DNA of 9,250 nt from Bacteroidales bacterium (lineage in GTDB: Bacteria > Bacteroidota > Bacteroidia > Bacteroidales > VadinHA17), in contig DAIDJT010000093.1 in assembly GCA_027451265.1 (NCBI GenBank), forward strand, positions 1 to 9,250. Direction: 5' to 3'. Of this stretch, positions 1 through 7,308 are shown in pieces. The position numbers and the translations under genes were made by a program. The notes beneath the pieces are model-generated. The model ran no database searches and was not told the origin of the DNA. It saw only the letters and a list, made by a program, of their open reading frames with translations. Numbering within the stretch: the first letter of the stretch is position 1; each line of letters begins with the position of its first letter.

Positions 1-127
1 ACCTGGAGTAGGGCACGAGGGTGTTGCTCTGTCTCCAGTTTGTCTCATCATTTTCCCAGAGGTAGAGCAGTTCCAGGTCTTCGGGCTCAACTGCCCGGAG
101 CCTGATCCCGTCATTTTCCAGAATCAT
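1..127 (-). CDS. GNAT family N-acetyltransferase, N-terminal fragment (runs off left edge)
   Basis: The frame opens at an ATG (125-127 on the plus strand) and stays open for 42 codons to the window edge. The product begins MILENDGIRLRAVEPEDLEL and continues with LLYLWENDE and NTLVPYSR. The pattern 'I-x-L-R-A-x-E-P-E-D-L-x-L-L-Y-x-W-E-N-D' is the typical first strand and helix of RimJ/RimL/SpeG-like GNAT acetyltransferases, which move an acetyl group from acetyl-CoA to an amine on a protein, polyamine or small molecule. The acetyl-CoA-binding motif A lies outside the window, so the substrate cannot be judged. The start overlaps the last 17 bases of paralog C in another frame, so translation is probably coupled to that gene; AGG lies just upstream of the ATG. 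No later in-frame ATG exists in the fragment. The family call is fairly secure, the exact function is unknown. Confidence 0.78.
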   Translation of the reverse strand, partial: MILENDGIRLRAVEPEDLELLYLWENDETNWRQSNTLVPYSR

Positions 128-1757
128 TCCTGTATACTTTCTTCACGAAGATATCAGTGGGGTATCCGAGCCGGAGAAGTCTTTCCTTCTCCGCGTAAGC
201 GCTGGCTTTTGTGTTAAACCTGCCGGTTGTATAGCGGTAAAACCGGTCATCCCTGTTGTAGAAAACAGATATTTCGGCATATTCAAAATAGGCCGGATCG
301 ACAGGGTTGTACAGTGCCATCACCTGTACGGTGTAATACAGCACATCAGGGTCAACCTCCGCATCGGTATCCTTTACATCCCTGACAACAAGGTCAGTAA
401 TGAGCATGGATGAGTCAATCACTGAAAGGTACGGGAGGTCTGCCGGATTGAAACTGATTGTAACAGTGTCTCTCTTCTCCTCTGCCGGAGGGTTGAAAGT
501 TACAAGGGCTATCTCCTTCTTCTTGTACCCTGTCATGATGGAGTACAATCCGGAGTTGCCTTCATTGAAGGGCTGGAACGCGATGTTGTCATCCGTTGTA
601 CTGATGGGATAACCTATATTTATTGGGGTTGCCCATTGTCCGTTGGACAATTTTGACAGGAATATATCATATCCGCCCATGGACCCATGACCTTCAGAAC
701 TGAATGTAAGTGTATTGCCATCACGGGAAATGAATGGTGTCTCTTCATTGTAGGGGGTGTTGACCATGCTGCCCAGGTTTGACGGGATGCCCCAGTCGCC
801 GGTGGCATCTTTTTCCGAGACCCACAGGTCAAGTTCTCCGAGGCCCCCTTCGCGGTTGGATGTGAAGTAGAGTTTCTTCCCGTCAGAGGAGATGGCTGCA
901 TGTGATTCGTAGAACTTTGTATTGATATTCCTGTTAAGCCTTTCAATTGCTGACCATTGGCCGCCGGCATATCTTGTCACGTAGATATTTCCGTCATAGT
1001 TGTCATTCTTGAAAAGAAAGAGTTCCGTTCCGTCACTGTTGAGTGAGGAGGTATGGCAGTCTGTGCCCATCGATGCCTCGAGGGTTATGTCAACCGGTGT
1101 ACCCCATGAATTTCCCTCTTTGCGGGTGATGTAGATCACGCTTTCAAGTCCTCTTCTTTCAGTATAGGCCATCGTGTTGCCGTCATAGCTTACCACCGGT
1201 CTGTCATTTACCGAACCCTGGTTTATGTATTCCTTAAGGGGTTGAATGAGGACATTGACCGGTTTCTTCATCTGTTCGGATGCAACATTGCATGCCTGCA
1301 TCTGCTGGTTGACGAACTCCTCGTTCTGCATTGCTGATGCTTCGGTTATCAGCTGCCGGAAGAAGCGGTAGGTGCTGAGGGCGCTGTCAAGCCTGTTGGT
1401 GATACGGTACGCATTTGCAAGGGAGAAGTAAGCGTCAAGGGGTGCCCGCGTCTCTTTAAGCTTGCCGGTTTTGGAATTGTAGCTGGTACTTCTGACCGCC
1501 TCCTCAAGGAAGGGGATGGCTTTGGGCTTTTCATCAAAGATGTTCAGATAGCAGTTGCCGATCTTGTACTTGATGTTGTAATTACCCGGTCGGAGTTCAT
1601 TGAGCATGAGATAGAGGGGGTTGGCCAGCTCATATTCACCGTAGAGGTAGTGAGATTCGGCTTCGGTCCAGATCTCTTTTATCTCACTTTTCTTCTGCCC
1701 GTTAAGCGGAAAATACAGAAGCAGCAGCGTCAGAAATGCAATTCCCCTTATTCCCAT
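111..1757 (-). CDS. TPR-PD40 beta-propeller envelope protein with C-terminal SPOR-like domain (paralog C)
   Basis: This 548-residue protein is probably exported to the periplasm. Residues 1-20 form a signal peptide (MGIRG, then a Leu/Phe-rich core, then NGQ). Residues about 27-165 are TPR-like helices, with IGNCYLN near 67-72 and a second Cys at 156. PD40 propeller repeats span about 185-420. They include the blade signatures SSDGKKLYFTSNR (289-301) and GYDIFLSKL (362-370) and the shared segment ATPINIGYP (376-384). The fifth repeat has lost the usual GG-x-D-I-Y/F end. Residues about 474-542 (YYTVQVMALYNPVD to GYPTDIFVKK, with FYRYTTGRF in the middle) resemble a SPOR domain, which in other proteins binds glycan strands of peptidoglycan. 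It follows paralog B after 58 bp. That gap holds TATTTTTA (1773-1780, minus), one base off the Bacteroidota -7 consensus, so a weak internal promoter is possible. No enzyme active site is seen. The fold is secure; the SPOR call is by pattern only. Confidence 0.85.
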   Translation of the reverse strand: MGIRGIAFLTLLLLYFPLNGQKKSEIKEIWTEAESHYLYGEYELANPLYLMLNELRPGNYNIKYKIGNCYLNIFDEKPKAIPFLEEAVRSTSYNSKTGKLKETRAPLDAYFSLANAYRITNRLDSALSTYRFFRQLITEASAMQNEEFVNQQMQACNVASEQMKKPVNVLIQPLKEYINQGSVNDRPVVSYDGNTMAYTERRGLESVIYITRKEGNSWGTPVDITLEASMGTDCHTSSLNSDGTELFLFKNDNYDGNIYVTRYAGGQWSAIERLNRNINTKFYESHAAISSDGKKLYFTSNREGGLGELDLWVSEKDATGDWGIPSNLGSMVNTPYNEETPFISRDGNTLTFSSEGHGSMGGYDIFLSKLSNGQWATPINIGYPISTTDDNIAFQPFNEGNSGLYSIMTGYKKKEIALVTFNPPAEEKRDTVTISFNPADLPYLSVIDSSMLITDLVVRDVKDTDAEVDPDVLYYTVQVMALYNPVDPAYFEYAEISVFYNRDDRFYRYTTGRFNTKASAYAEKERLLRLGYPTDIFVKKVYRNDSGK

Positions 1758-1815
1758 GTCTCAGTTTGCCTGTAAAAATAAATCTTTTGCAGCATTCTTC
1801 CCCAATCAGGTGCCA

Positions 1816-3096
1816 TTATTTGAACCTGACACGGTAGATGTCAGCCCCGCCTGCCCCGCCTTCCCTGCCAGTAAATGATACATATCCTGCCTTTCCGTTT
1901 TCTGCAGGACAGAAAAAGATGTTGTCATCAGGATTGTTAAGCGGGTACCCTATATTTTCAGGCGTGCTCCATAATCCGTTATACTGCAGGTCACTGCGGA
2001 AGATGTCATACCCGCCCATGTTGCGGTGGCCCTGTGAGGCGAAGAAGAGTTTCTTCCCGCCATTGATGAGGAAGGGCCTGTCTTCGTTGAACGGGGTATT
2101 AATCTCAGGTCCCATGTTTTCCGGCAGACCCCATTCGCCGTCAGGTCCGAGTTTTGATAAATAGAGATCGAGTCCTCCGAATCCGCCGGGCCTGTCGCTG
2201 GCAAAGATCAGGGTTGACCCGTCTTCAGTGATAAATCCGTGTGCTTCCCAGTATTTGGTGTTTACCTCCTTTTTCAGCCTGCGTGCCGGTTCCCAGCGCG
2301 TTCCGTCAAACCTGCTCATCCAGATGTCACTGTTGATGTTGTCATCCTTGGAAAGGAGCATAACAGTATTGTCTGACGCCAGGCATGAGACGTAATGGTC
2401 TCCGTCAGACTGCAGCTCAGGAGTTATGTTCAGCGGGGTTGTCCATTCATTTTTCACGAAGCGGGAGAACATGATTGCGTCATAAAATTTCATGGAGGTC
2501 ATATAGGTGATTGCTTTCCCGTCAGGGGAGACAACCGGGGAAAAATTGTCATTGGCGTCATTGATTATGTCATCCACTTCTTCCACTGTGAACTTCACCG
2601 GGGTGGCCATCATGGCCGGGGCATTGTTGCAGGAGGAAATCTGCTGGTCAATGAACATCAGGTTCTCAATGTCAGAAGGGAGCAAAGTCTGCCGGTAGCG
2701 TGAATATGCATCCCTGGCTTTTTCAAACATATAATTTATCCTATAGGCGTCGCCGAGGAAAAACAGCGCTTCGTAAGGTGCCTGGGTCTGCCTGAGAGAG
2801 CCCTCGCGATATTTTCCCGTCAGGTTGGCGGAGGCCTTCTCAAGGTACTCAATAGCCAGGTTCTTGCTGCCCTCGATGTTGAGGTAACAGAGTCCGATGC
2901 GGAAGGCGATGCTGGCATTTTCAGGCATTGCAGCATAGATGCCCTGGTAGTAGGGAAGCGCGTCATTGAAATCACCCCTCATCAGGAAGTATTCAGCATC
3001 ATAAAAAGCCTCCTGCAGCCTTATATTGTCCTGCGATCTGCAAACGACAGTTGCAGATAGAATGATCAGTAAAAGGGCCAGTCTCTTCATTGTCAT
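1816..3096 (-). CDS. TPR-PD40 beta-propeller protein, short form without C-terminal tail (paralog B)
   Basis: The protein has 426 residues from the ATG at 3096, chosen because it starts just after the stop of paralog A (4-bp gap) and begins with a compact signal peptide (MTMKRLALLLIILSATVVC, then RSQ). ATGs at 3090 (424 aa) and 3114 (432 aa, 14-bp overlap with A) are also possible, and none has a good ribosome binding site. VVC is a poor lipobox, so a cleaved, soluble periplasmic protein is more likely than a lipoprotein. TPR-like helices cover about 25-165, with Cys70 in RIGLCYLN and Cys156 in SSCNNA. PD40 repeats cover about 185-424, with VVSPDGKAITY (188-198), EDGSTLIFASDRPGG (291-305), GGYDIFRSDL (361-370) and STPENIGYPL (377-386). 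The protein ends a few residues after the last blade (GGADIYRVRF), without the tails found on A and C. It probably acts as a protein-binding scaffold; no catalytic motif is visible. Confidence 0.83.
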   Translation of the reverse strand: MTMKRLALLLIILSATVVCRSQDNIRLQEAFYDAEYFLMRGDFNDALPYYQGIYAAMPENASIAFRIGLCYLNIEGSKNLAIEYLEKASANLTGKYREGSLRQTQAPYEALFFLGDAYRINYMFEKARDAYSRYRQTLLPSDIENLMFIDQQISSCNNAPAMMATPVKFTVEEVDDIINDANDNFSPVVSPDGKAITYMTSMKFYDAIMFSRFVKNEWTTPLNITPELQSDGDHYVSCLASDNTVMLLSKDDNINSDIWMSRFDGTRWEPARRLKKEVNTKYWEAHGFITEDGSTLIFASDRPGGFGGLDLYLSKLGPDGEWGLPENMGPEINTPFNEDRPFLINGGKKLFFASQGHRNMGGYDIFRSDLQYNGLWSTPENIGYPLNNPDDNIFFCPAENGKAGYVSFTGREGGAGGADIYRVRFK

Positions 3097-3100
3097 TATG

Positions 3101-5134
3101 TTATTGTTCTTCATCCTTTTTCTTTCTTCTTCTTCTCCATAGCAGGAAGAAGAGGAGCAATGCCGCCAGCAGAAGCAGCCACCAGTAACTGCAACCTGTA
3201 CTTTTTCCTGTTTCAGCCGGCTGGCCTGTGTCAGTGCCTGAGGCCGTGACCGCGGCATTGGTGCTGTCAGCGGCAGCGTCATTGGCGGCTTTGTTGCGGG
3301 CGACTTTGTCATTTGCGTCTGGGGCCGCAGCCGCAGCCCCGGCATTGGCGGTTTCCGGAGCCGTGACGTTTTCCGGAACAACTGCTGAAGTAACCTGCGT
3401 TACAGCTGCGGCTGCCTCGTCATGAGGTTTCTCTCCAGCAGGTCTCTCCGGAATTTCATTCCTGAGCGTGATCTCTTCCCCGGCAGTAGCGTCAGTCCGG
3501 CGCACCAGTACCGAGGTTATAGTGTCATTACCATAATAGTCAGTCAGTTTCAGCGAGACCAGGTTGTCACCCTTTTCCGGAGAGAATGTGTAAGTGAATG
3601 CGGTGTCTGCAATGCTGACCCTCTCAGATCTTGCCGGTGAACCTGGTACCAAAATCCCGACCTCAAGCTGTGATTTTTCCTCGGCAATGAGCCTTATGCT
3701 GACAGGATCAGCAGATGTGACGTTCACAAGGGTGTCAGTCAGAAGCCTTAGATAAGCAGACAGGTCGGCCACCTCCGGCAGAACGTTCTCCACGCCGGCC
3801 GTATCGGTGAAAACATCAGTCTCCATCCCTGATTCCCGGGTGACAGGAGAAGGGTCCTCACTCCGGAAGGCGCACGCAAAGAGATCCATCCTTCCGAAGC
3901 CGTCATCTGCAAATCTGGCATGAAAACCTCTGTCTCCCCTTCCTACAGGGGTGAAGAAGAGGTCATCATCGGTGGTGTTCAGGGGATATCCGATATTGAC
4001 CGGGGTGCTCCACTGTCCGTCCCTGCCGAGTTCTGACCTGAAGATGTCATAACCACCTATATTGAAATGTCCGCGGGAGCTGAAGAACAGTGTGCTGTCA
4101 TTATTTGCCAGGAAAGGTGTCTCTTCGTTATAAATTGTATTGATACCGGGCCCCAGGTTTAAAGCAGGACCCCAGTTGCCGGAACTGTCGCGGGCAGAAA
4201 CAAATATGTCAAGGCCCCCGATGCTCTCCTTCCGGTTACTGGTGAAAAAGAGTCTTTGCCCGTCACTGCTCATCACGGCATGTGACTCCCAGTACCTTGT
4301 GTTAATGTTTCCGTTGAGTTTCTCCACCGTGCTCCATGTGTCCCCCTTACGCCGGCTGAGGTATATGTTGCCGTCATATGTGTCAGTACGGTACATCAGC
4401 AATGTCTTCCCGTCAGGTGAGAGGGAGGAAGTGTAATAGTCCTGGTCAATGCCCAGTTGAGGTGTCAGGTTGACCGGCTCCGTCCATTTACCGTCAACCT
4501 TTCTTGACCAGAAGATGGCGTCATAGAACTGCAGTTCGCGGGTGAAGAGCAATGTATTTTCATCAGCTGACAATACCGGGTTGAATTCAGAAAAGCGGTC
4601 ATTGACTGTTGCGCCAAGGTTCCGGTCAGTGAAGAAAACCGGTTTTTGCATCATCTCGCGCGCATTATTGCAGGTCTGCATCTGGAACCGGACAAGGGCG
4701 GTGTCAAACTTTTGGGTATCAACGTCCTTCAGAAAAAGCTCATAGGTTTCAAGGGCCCTGTCGAAGTCATTGGCAATACGATAGGCGTTTGCCAGGAAAT
4801 AGAGAGCGTCATAAGGGGCGCTGGTCTCCCTCAGCCTGCCGCCGCGGTATTCCGGGCTGATATGTCCGGCGGCAGTCTCCAGCCATGAGATGGCCTTGTC
4901 CTTTTCGCCGGGTGTATTTAAATAACACTGTCCGATGCGGAAATACAGATTGTAATTCTCAGGATAAATCTGGAGCAGGCTCATGTATTTCGGAAGGGCT
5001 TCTGCGTAATCCTCAAAGAGCAGGTCACCCTCCGCCGAAACGAAAAGTTCCCGCAAACTGCTCCTCGACTGACCTGCCAGAGATACAGCATGAGCTACCA
5101 GGATCACACAAAAAATATATCTAACCCTTCTCAT
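3101..5134 (-). CDS. TPR-PD40 beta-propeller protein with Ig-like segment and C-terminal Cys-TM-Arg anchor (paralog A)
   Basis: The protein has 677 residues and is first of the three tandem paralogs. Residues 1-22 are a signal peptide (MRRVRYIFCVILVAHAVSLA, then GQ). TPR-like helices cover about 25-165, with Cys70 in RIGQCYLN and Cys155 in QTCNNA. Five PD40 repeats cover about 183-423, for example SSDGQRLFFTSNRK (289-302), GGYDIFRSELG (360-370) and STPVNIGYPL (376-385). Residues about 460-546 form a beta-rich, Ig-like segment (KGDNLVSLKLTDYYGND near 521-537). Residues about 560-645 are a disordered linker rich in Ala, Thr, Asn and Asp. The end is GCSYWW, then a Leu/Phe transmembrane segment (about 650-666), then RRRRKKKDEEQ. 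With the signal peptide this predicts a periplasmic body held in a membrane by its C-terminus, tail in the cytoplasm. The tail could also be a processed sorting signal. No catalytic residues were recognised. An 88-bp spacer with a palindrome precedes the gene. Confidence 0.87.
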   Translation of the reverse strand: MRRVRYIFCVILVAHAVSLAGQSRSSLRELFVSAEGDLLFEDYAEALPKYMSLLQIYPENYNLYFRIGQCYLNTPGEKDKAISWLETAAGHISPEYRGGRLRETSAPYDALYFLANAYRIANDFDRALETYELFLKDVDTQKFDTALVRFQMQTCNNAREMMQKPVFFTDRNLGATVNDRFSEFNPVLSADENTLLFTRELQFYDAIFWSRKVDGKWTEPVNLTPQLGIDQDYYTSSLSPDGKTLLMYRTDTYDGNIYLSRRKGDTWSTVEKLNGNINTRYWESHAVMSSDGQRLFFTSNRKESIGGLDIFVSARDSSGNWGPALNLGPGINTIYNEETPFLANNDSTLFFSSRGHFNIGGYDIFRSELGRDGQWSTPVNIGYPLNTTDDDLFFTPVGRGDRGFHARFADDGFGRMDLFACAFRSEDPSPVTRESGMETDVFTDTAGVENVLPEVADLSAYLRLLTDTLVNVTSADPVSIRLIAEEKSQLEVGILVPGSPARSERVSIADTAFTYTFSPEKGDNLVSLKLTDYYGNDTITSVLVRRTDATAGEEITLRNEIPERPAGEKPHDEAAAAVTQVTSAVVPENVTAPETANAGAAAAAPDANDKVARNKAANDAAADSTNAAVTASGTDTGQPAETGKSTGCSYWWLLLLAALLLFFLLWRRRRKKKDEEQ

Positions 5135-5171
5135 CAGGTTGATAAATAATCTTTAAGTACCTAATATAACT

Positions 5172-5196
5172 CAAATATTGCTATAAGATTATAGCA
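5172..5196. promoter_or_regulatory. 18-bp dyad next to a -7-like box upstream of paralog A
   Basis: TGCTATAA (5179-5186) and TTATAGCA (5189-5196) are exact reverse complements separated by 2 bases. On the minus strand the dyad is directly followed by AATATTTG (5179-5172), which matches seven of eight positions of the Bacteroidota TAnnTTTG -7 element and lies about 40 bp before the start of paralog A. No T-run follows the dyad, so an operator or promoter role is more likely than a terminator. No convincing -33 element was found at the usual spacing. This is inference from the sequence only. Confidence 0.3.
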
Positions 5197-5222
5197 GAAC
5201 AGGCCCTTTTTAATATCAGGAT

Positions 5223-6083
5223 TCATTTTTTAACCATTCCGGCCACCCTGAGGCGGGTCAGTGAGATGCCTTTGAACAGGCTTACGGCAGCCCTTACCGG
5301 CATGTGCCAGCCCCTTTTCAGGTGTTTCTCCGCGAAGATGACCATTGCATCCCAGAAGTGGCTGACTGCCTCCTCCCTGTTCTGAACAGAACTGCTGCCC
5401 TTGAAATGTGTGACACTGACATCGTGGAGATAGTAGTTGAAATACCCCGTCTTCCTGATGCGCCAGCTGAGGTCTATGTCTTCACCGTACATGAAGAAGG
5501 AGGCATCAAACAGTCCTGTTTTATTGAGTGCTTCCCTCCGGATAAGCATGAAGGCGCCGGTGAGTATGTCTGCGCGGCATGTTTCGTTTTCGGGCCTGTT
5601 GCCCAGGTAATAGGCATTGAACACTGCCGAACGTGGGAAGAGGCGGCAGAGGCCTGTAAACCTGAACGCCGACGCAAGGGGAGAGGGAAACCCCCTTTTC
5701 GACTCGGGAAGGAACCTGCCATGGCCGTCGGTCATGTGTCCTCCTGCTGCCCCGGCATCAGGATGTGTTCTCATGAATTCAAGAGCCCGGGCAATGGCGT
5801 CTGGGCCGGTAACGGTATCAGGGTTGAGGATGAGTATAAAATTGCCGGAGGAAGCCAGTATACCCCTGTTACATGCTGCGGCAAAGCCCTCGTTGCGTTC
5901 TGAAACAATCAACCTTACCGCCGGGAACTCCTTTCTGACCATTGCTGCGGAGTCATCAGACGAATCATTGTCAACCACCGTGATCTCGTGGACGGTTCCC
6001 CGGGCGGAATAAATGACTGACTGCAGCGCATTGCGGAGAAAAGCGCTGACATTGTACGAGACAATTACCACAGAGAGTTCCAT
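5223..6083 (-). CDS. Family 2 glycosyltransferase (WbbL/rhamnosyltransferase-like)
   Basis: The 286-residue protein is a GT-A fold, inverting GT2 glycosyltransferase that would pass a sugar from a nucleotide sugar to a growing cell-surface glycan at the cytoplasmic face. Visible motifs are VVIVSYN (5-11), VDNDSSDD (37-44, nucleotide binding), NEGFAAACNRG (64-74), LNPDT (86-90, the metal-binding DxD-type site), DILTGAFMLIRREA (172-185) and MYGEDIDLSWRI (198-209), where the ED pair holds the probable catalytic base, followed by HFKGSS (226-231). This motif set is that of the COG1216 group, which includes rhamnosyltransferases. Length is normal for the group, and no membrane segment is seen. The ATG lies 4 bp after the aminotransferase stop codon, so the two genes are very probably co-transcribed, although a functional link is not obvious. 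Donor and acceptor sugars cannot be read from the sequence. Confidence 0.92.
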   Translation of the reverse strand: MELSVVIVSYNVSAFLRNALQSVIYSARGTVHEITVVDNDSSDDSAAMVRKEFPAVRLIVSERNEGFAAACNRGILASSGNFILILNPDTVTGPDAIARALEFMRTHPDAGAAGGHMTDGHGRFLPESKRGFPSPLASAFRFTGLCRLFPRSAVFNAYYLGNRPENETCRADILTGAFMLIRREALNKTGLFDASFFMYGEDIDLSWRIRKTGYFNYYLHDVSVTHFKGSSSVQNREEAVSHFWDAMVIFAEKHLKRGWHMPVRAAVSLFKGISLTRLRVAGMVKK

Positions 6084-6087
6084 CGCG

Positions 6088-7302
6088 TCAGGCGGTGGCC
6101 ATTTCCTCCCTTATCACTTCTGCCAGCCTGCGGACACCTTCCAGGGTATCCTGTTCATTGGCATAGGAGAAATTGATACGCATGGTGTTATGGCCTTCGT
6201 TATTGCAGTAAAAGACTGACCCGCAGACGAAAGCAACGTTTTTCCGGATTGCCTTTTCAAGCAGGCGGGCAGCATCAAGGGCCGGGGGCAGGGTGACGAA
6301 CAGGAACAACCCGCCGTCAGGCTCGGTCCATTTTACCCCCTCAGGCATCAGGTCGCGGAAACATTTCAGCATGAAATCGCGCCTGCGGCGGTAGAGTTCT
6401 ATTGTCTTTTTCAGGTTGAGGTCAAGAAGCCCCTGTTCCATATACCTTGCTACCACCTTCTGCACGAAGGGAGGTGTGCAGAGGTCCGTTGACTGTTTTG
6501 CAGTCACAATTTTGTCAATTATCTCCCTGTGACCAGTCATCCATGCCAGTCTGAAGCCCGGTGCGAGAATTTTGGAGAATGTGTTCAGTGTCATCACCCT
6601 GCCATGGGTGTCAAGTGATGACATCAGCGGCTCCGGCGTGCCGGCAAAACGGACATCACGGTAGGGACTGTCCTCAACAATCAGCAGATCATGCCTTTCG
6701 GCGATGCGGATTATTTCAAGACGGCGTGACCTGGGGAGGGTGACACCGGTAGGATTCTGAAAATCAGGGATTATATAAATGAACTTAAGAGTCTTACCTT
6801 CCTTTTTCAGGTCGGTTATTGTCTTCTCAAGCAGGTCTGGCCGCATACCGTGGTCGTCAAGAGGGATTCCCTTCAGCAGCGCGCCATAGTTGGCAAAGGC
6901 GTTCAGTCCGCCCAGGTATGAAGGCAGACCGCACAGCACAACGTCACCCGGATTGATGAAAATCTTTCCACAGAGGTCGAGGGCCTGCTGTGAGCCGGTG
7001 GTGATCAGCACATTCTCGGGGCAGAGGTCAAGGCCGTCTTTTTTATGACGTTCTGCAAGCAGGGTGCGAAGTCTGATGTCTCCCTCCGTGGTCCCGTACT
7101 GAAGCGCATCTTTGCCCTCCAGCTCAAGTACCTCGGCAGTGACTCTCTTTATATCTTCCAGCGGGAAGGAGTCTGGTGAGGGAAGTCCGCCGGCAAAGGA
7201 GATCATCTCCGGCCGTTGTGTCAGCTTCAGTATTTCCCTGATTGCTGACTTCTTCATCAGGTGCGATGCATCCGAAAAGAACCTGTCAAATGTGTCTGCC
7301 AT
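6088..7302 (-). CDS. PLP-dependent aminotransferase, class I/II (fold type I; 2-aminoadipate/aromatic-type)
   Basis: The enzyme would move an amino group between an amino acid and a 2-oxo acid in the cytoplasm. I chose the ATG at 7302 (404 aa); an in-frame TTG two codons earlier (7308) is a less likely start. With this numbering: ISFAGGLPSPDSFP (34-47) is the substrate-side N-terminal motif, YGTTEG is at 69-74, TTGSQQALDL (101-110) binds the PLP phosphate, QNPTG (182-186) contains the PLP-contacting Asn, VEDSPY (209-214) holds the Asp that pairs with the pyridine nitrogen, NTFSKILAPGFRLAW (240-254) contains the Schiff-base Lys244, and MRINFSY (374-380) contains the carboxylate-binding Arg375. 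This pattern matches the LysN/MocR-like aminotransferase group (2-aminoadipate, aromatic or branched-chain substrates). There is no N-terminal winged helix, so it is an enzyme and not a MocR regulator. The exact substrate cannot be decided. GT2 follows after 4 bp. Confidence 0.92.
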   Translation of the reverse strand: MADTFDRFFSDASHLMKKSAIREILKLTQRPEMISFAGGLPSPDSFPLEDIKRVTAEVLELEGKDALQYGTTEGDIRLRTLLAERHKKDGLDLCPENVLITTGSQQALDLCGKIFINPGDVVLCGLPSYLGGLNAFANYGALLKGIPLDDHGMRPDLLEKTITDLKKEGKTLKFIYIIPDFQNPTGVTLPRSRRLEIIRIAERHDLLIVEDSPYRDVRFAGTPEPLMSSLDTHGRVMTLNTFSKILAPGFRLAWMTGHREIIDKIVTAKQSTDLCTPPFVQKVVARYMEQGLLDLNLKKTIELYRRRRDFMLKCFRDLMPEGVKWTEPDGGLFLFVTLPPALDAARLLEKAIRKNVAFVCGSVFYCNNEGHNTMRINFSYANEQDTLEGVRRLAEVIREEMATA

Positions 7303-7308
7303 GAACAA

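Noticed and set aside
3097..3381. An 89-codon in-frame extension upstream of paralog B, inside the 3' end of paralog A
   Set aside because: It is Pro/Arg/Ser-rich low-complexity sequence in a shifted frame of the repetitive A linker, and it would bury the clear signal peptide of B in the middle of the protein.
3240..3420. GC-rich repeated-looking stretch as a possible tandem DNA repeat or CRISPR-like array
   Set aside because: It has no regular unit or spacer. It is simply the coding sequence of the Ala-rich linker of paralog A.
111..5134. Assignment of the three propeller proteins as PorE or other type IX secretion components
   Set aside because: They lack the OmpA and CRD parts and no por, gld or spr gene is in the window. 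PD40 proteins are very common in Bacteroidota, so the resemblance alone is not enough.
5304..5903. A 199-codon plus-strand open frame
   Set aside because: It is antisense to the GT2 gene, whose motifs are intact, and its product shows no recognisable domain and an unstructured mix of Cys and Pro. It is a shadow caused by codon use.
7303..7308. TTG start for the aminotransferase at 7308
   Set aside because: The ATG two codons later begins the usual MADTFDRF-type N-terminus, and nothing favours the rarer start codon.
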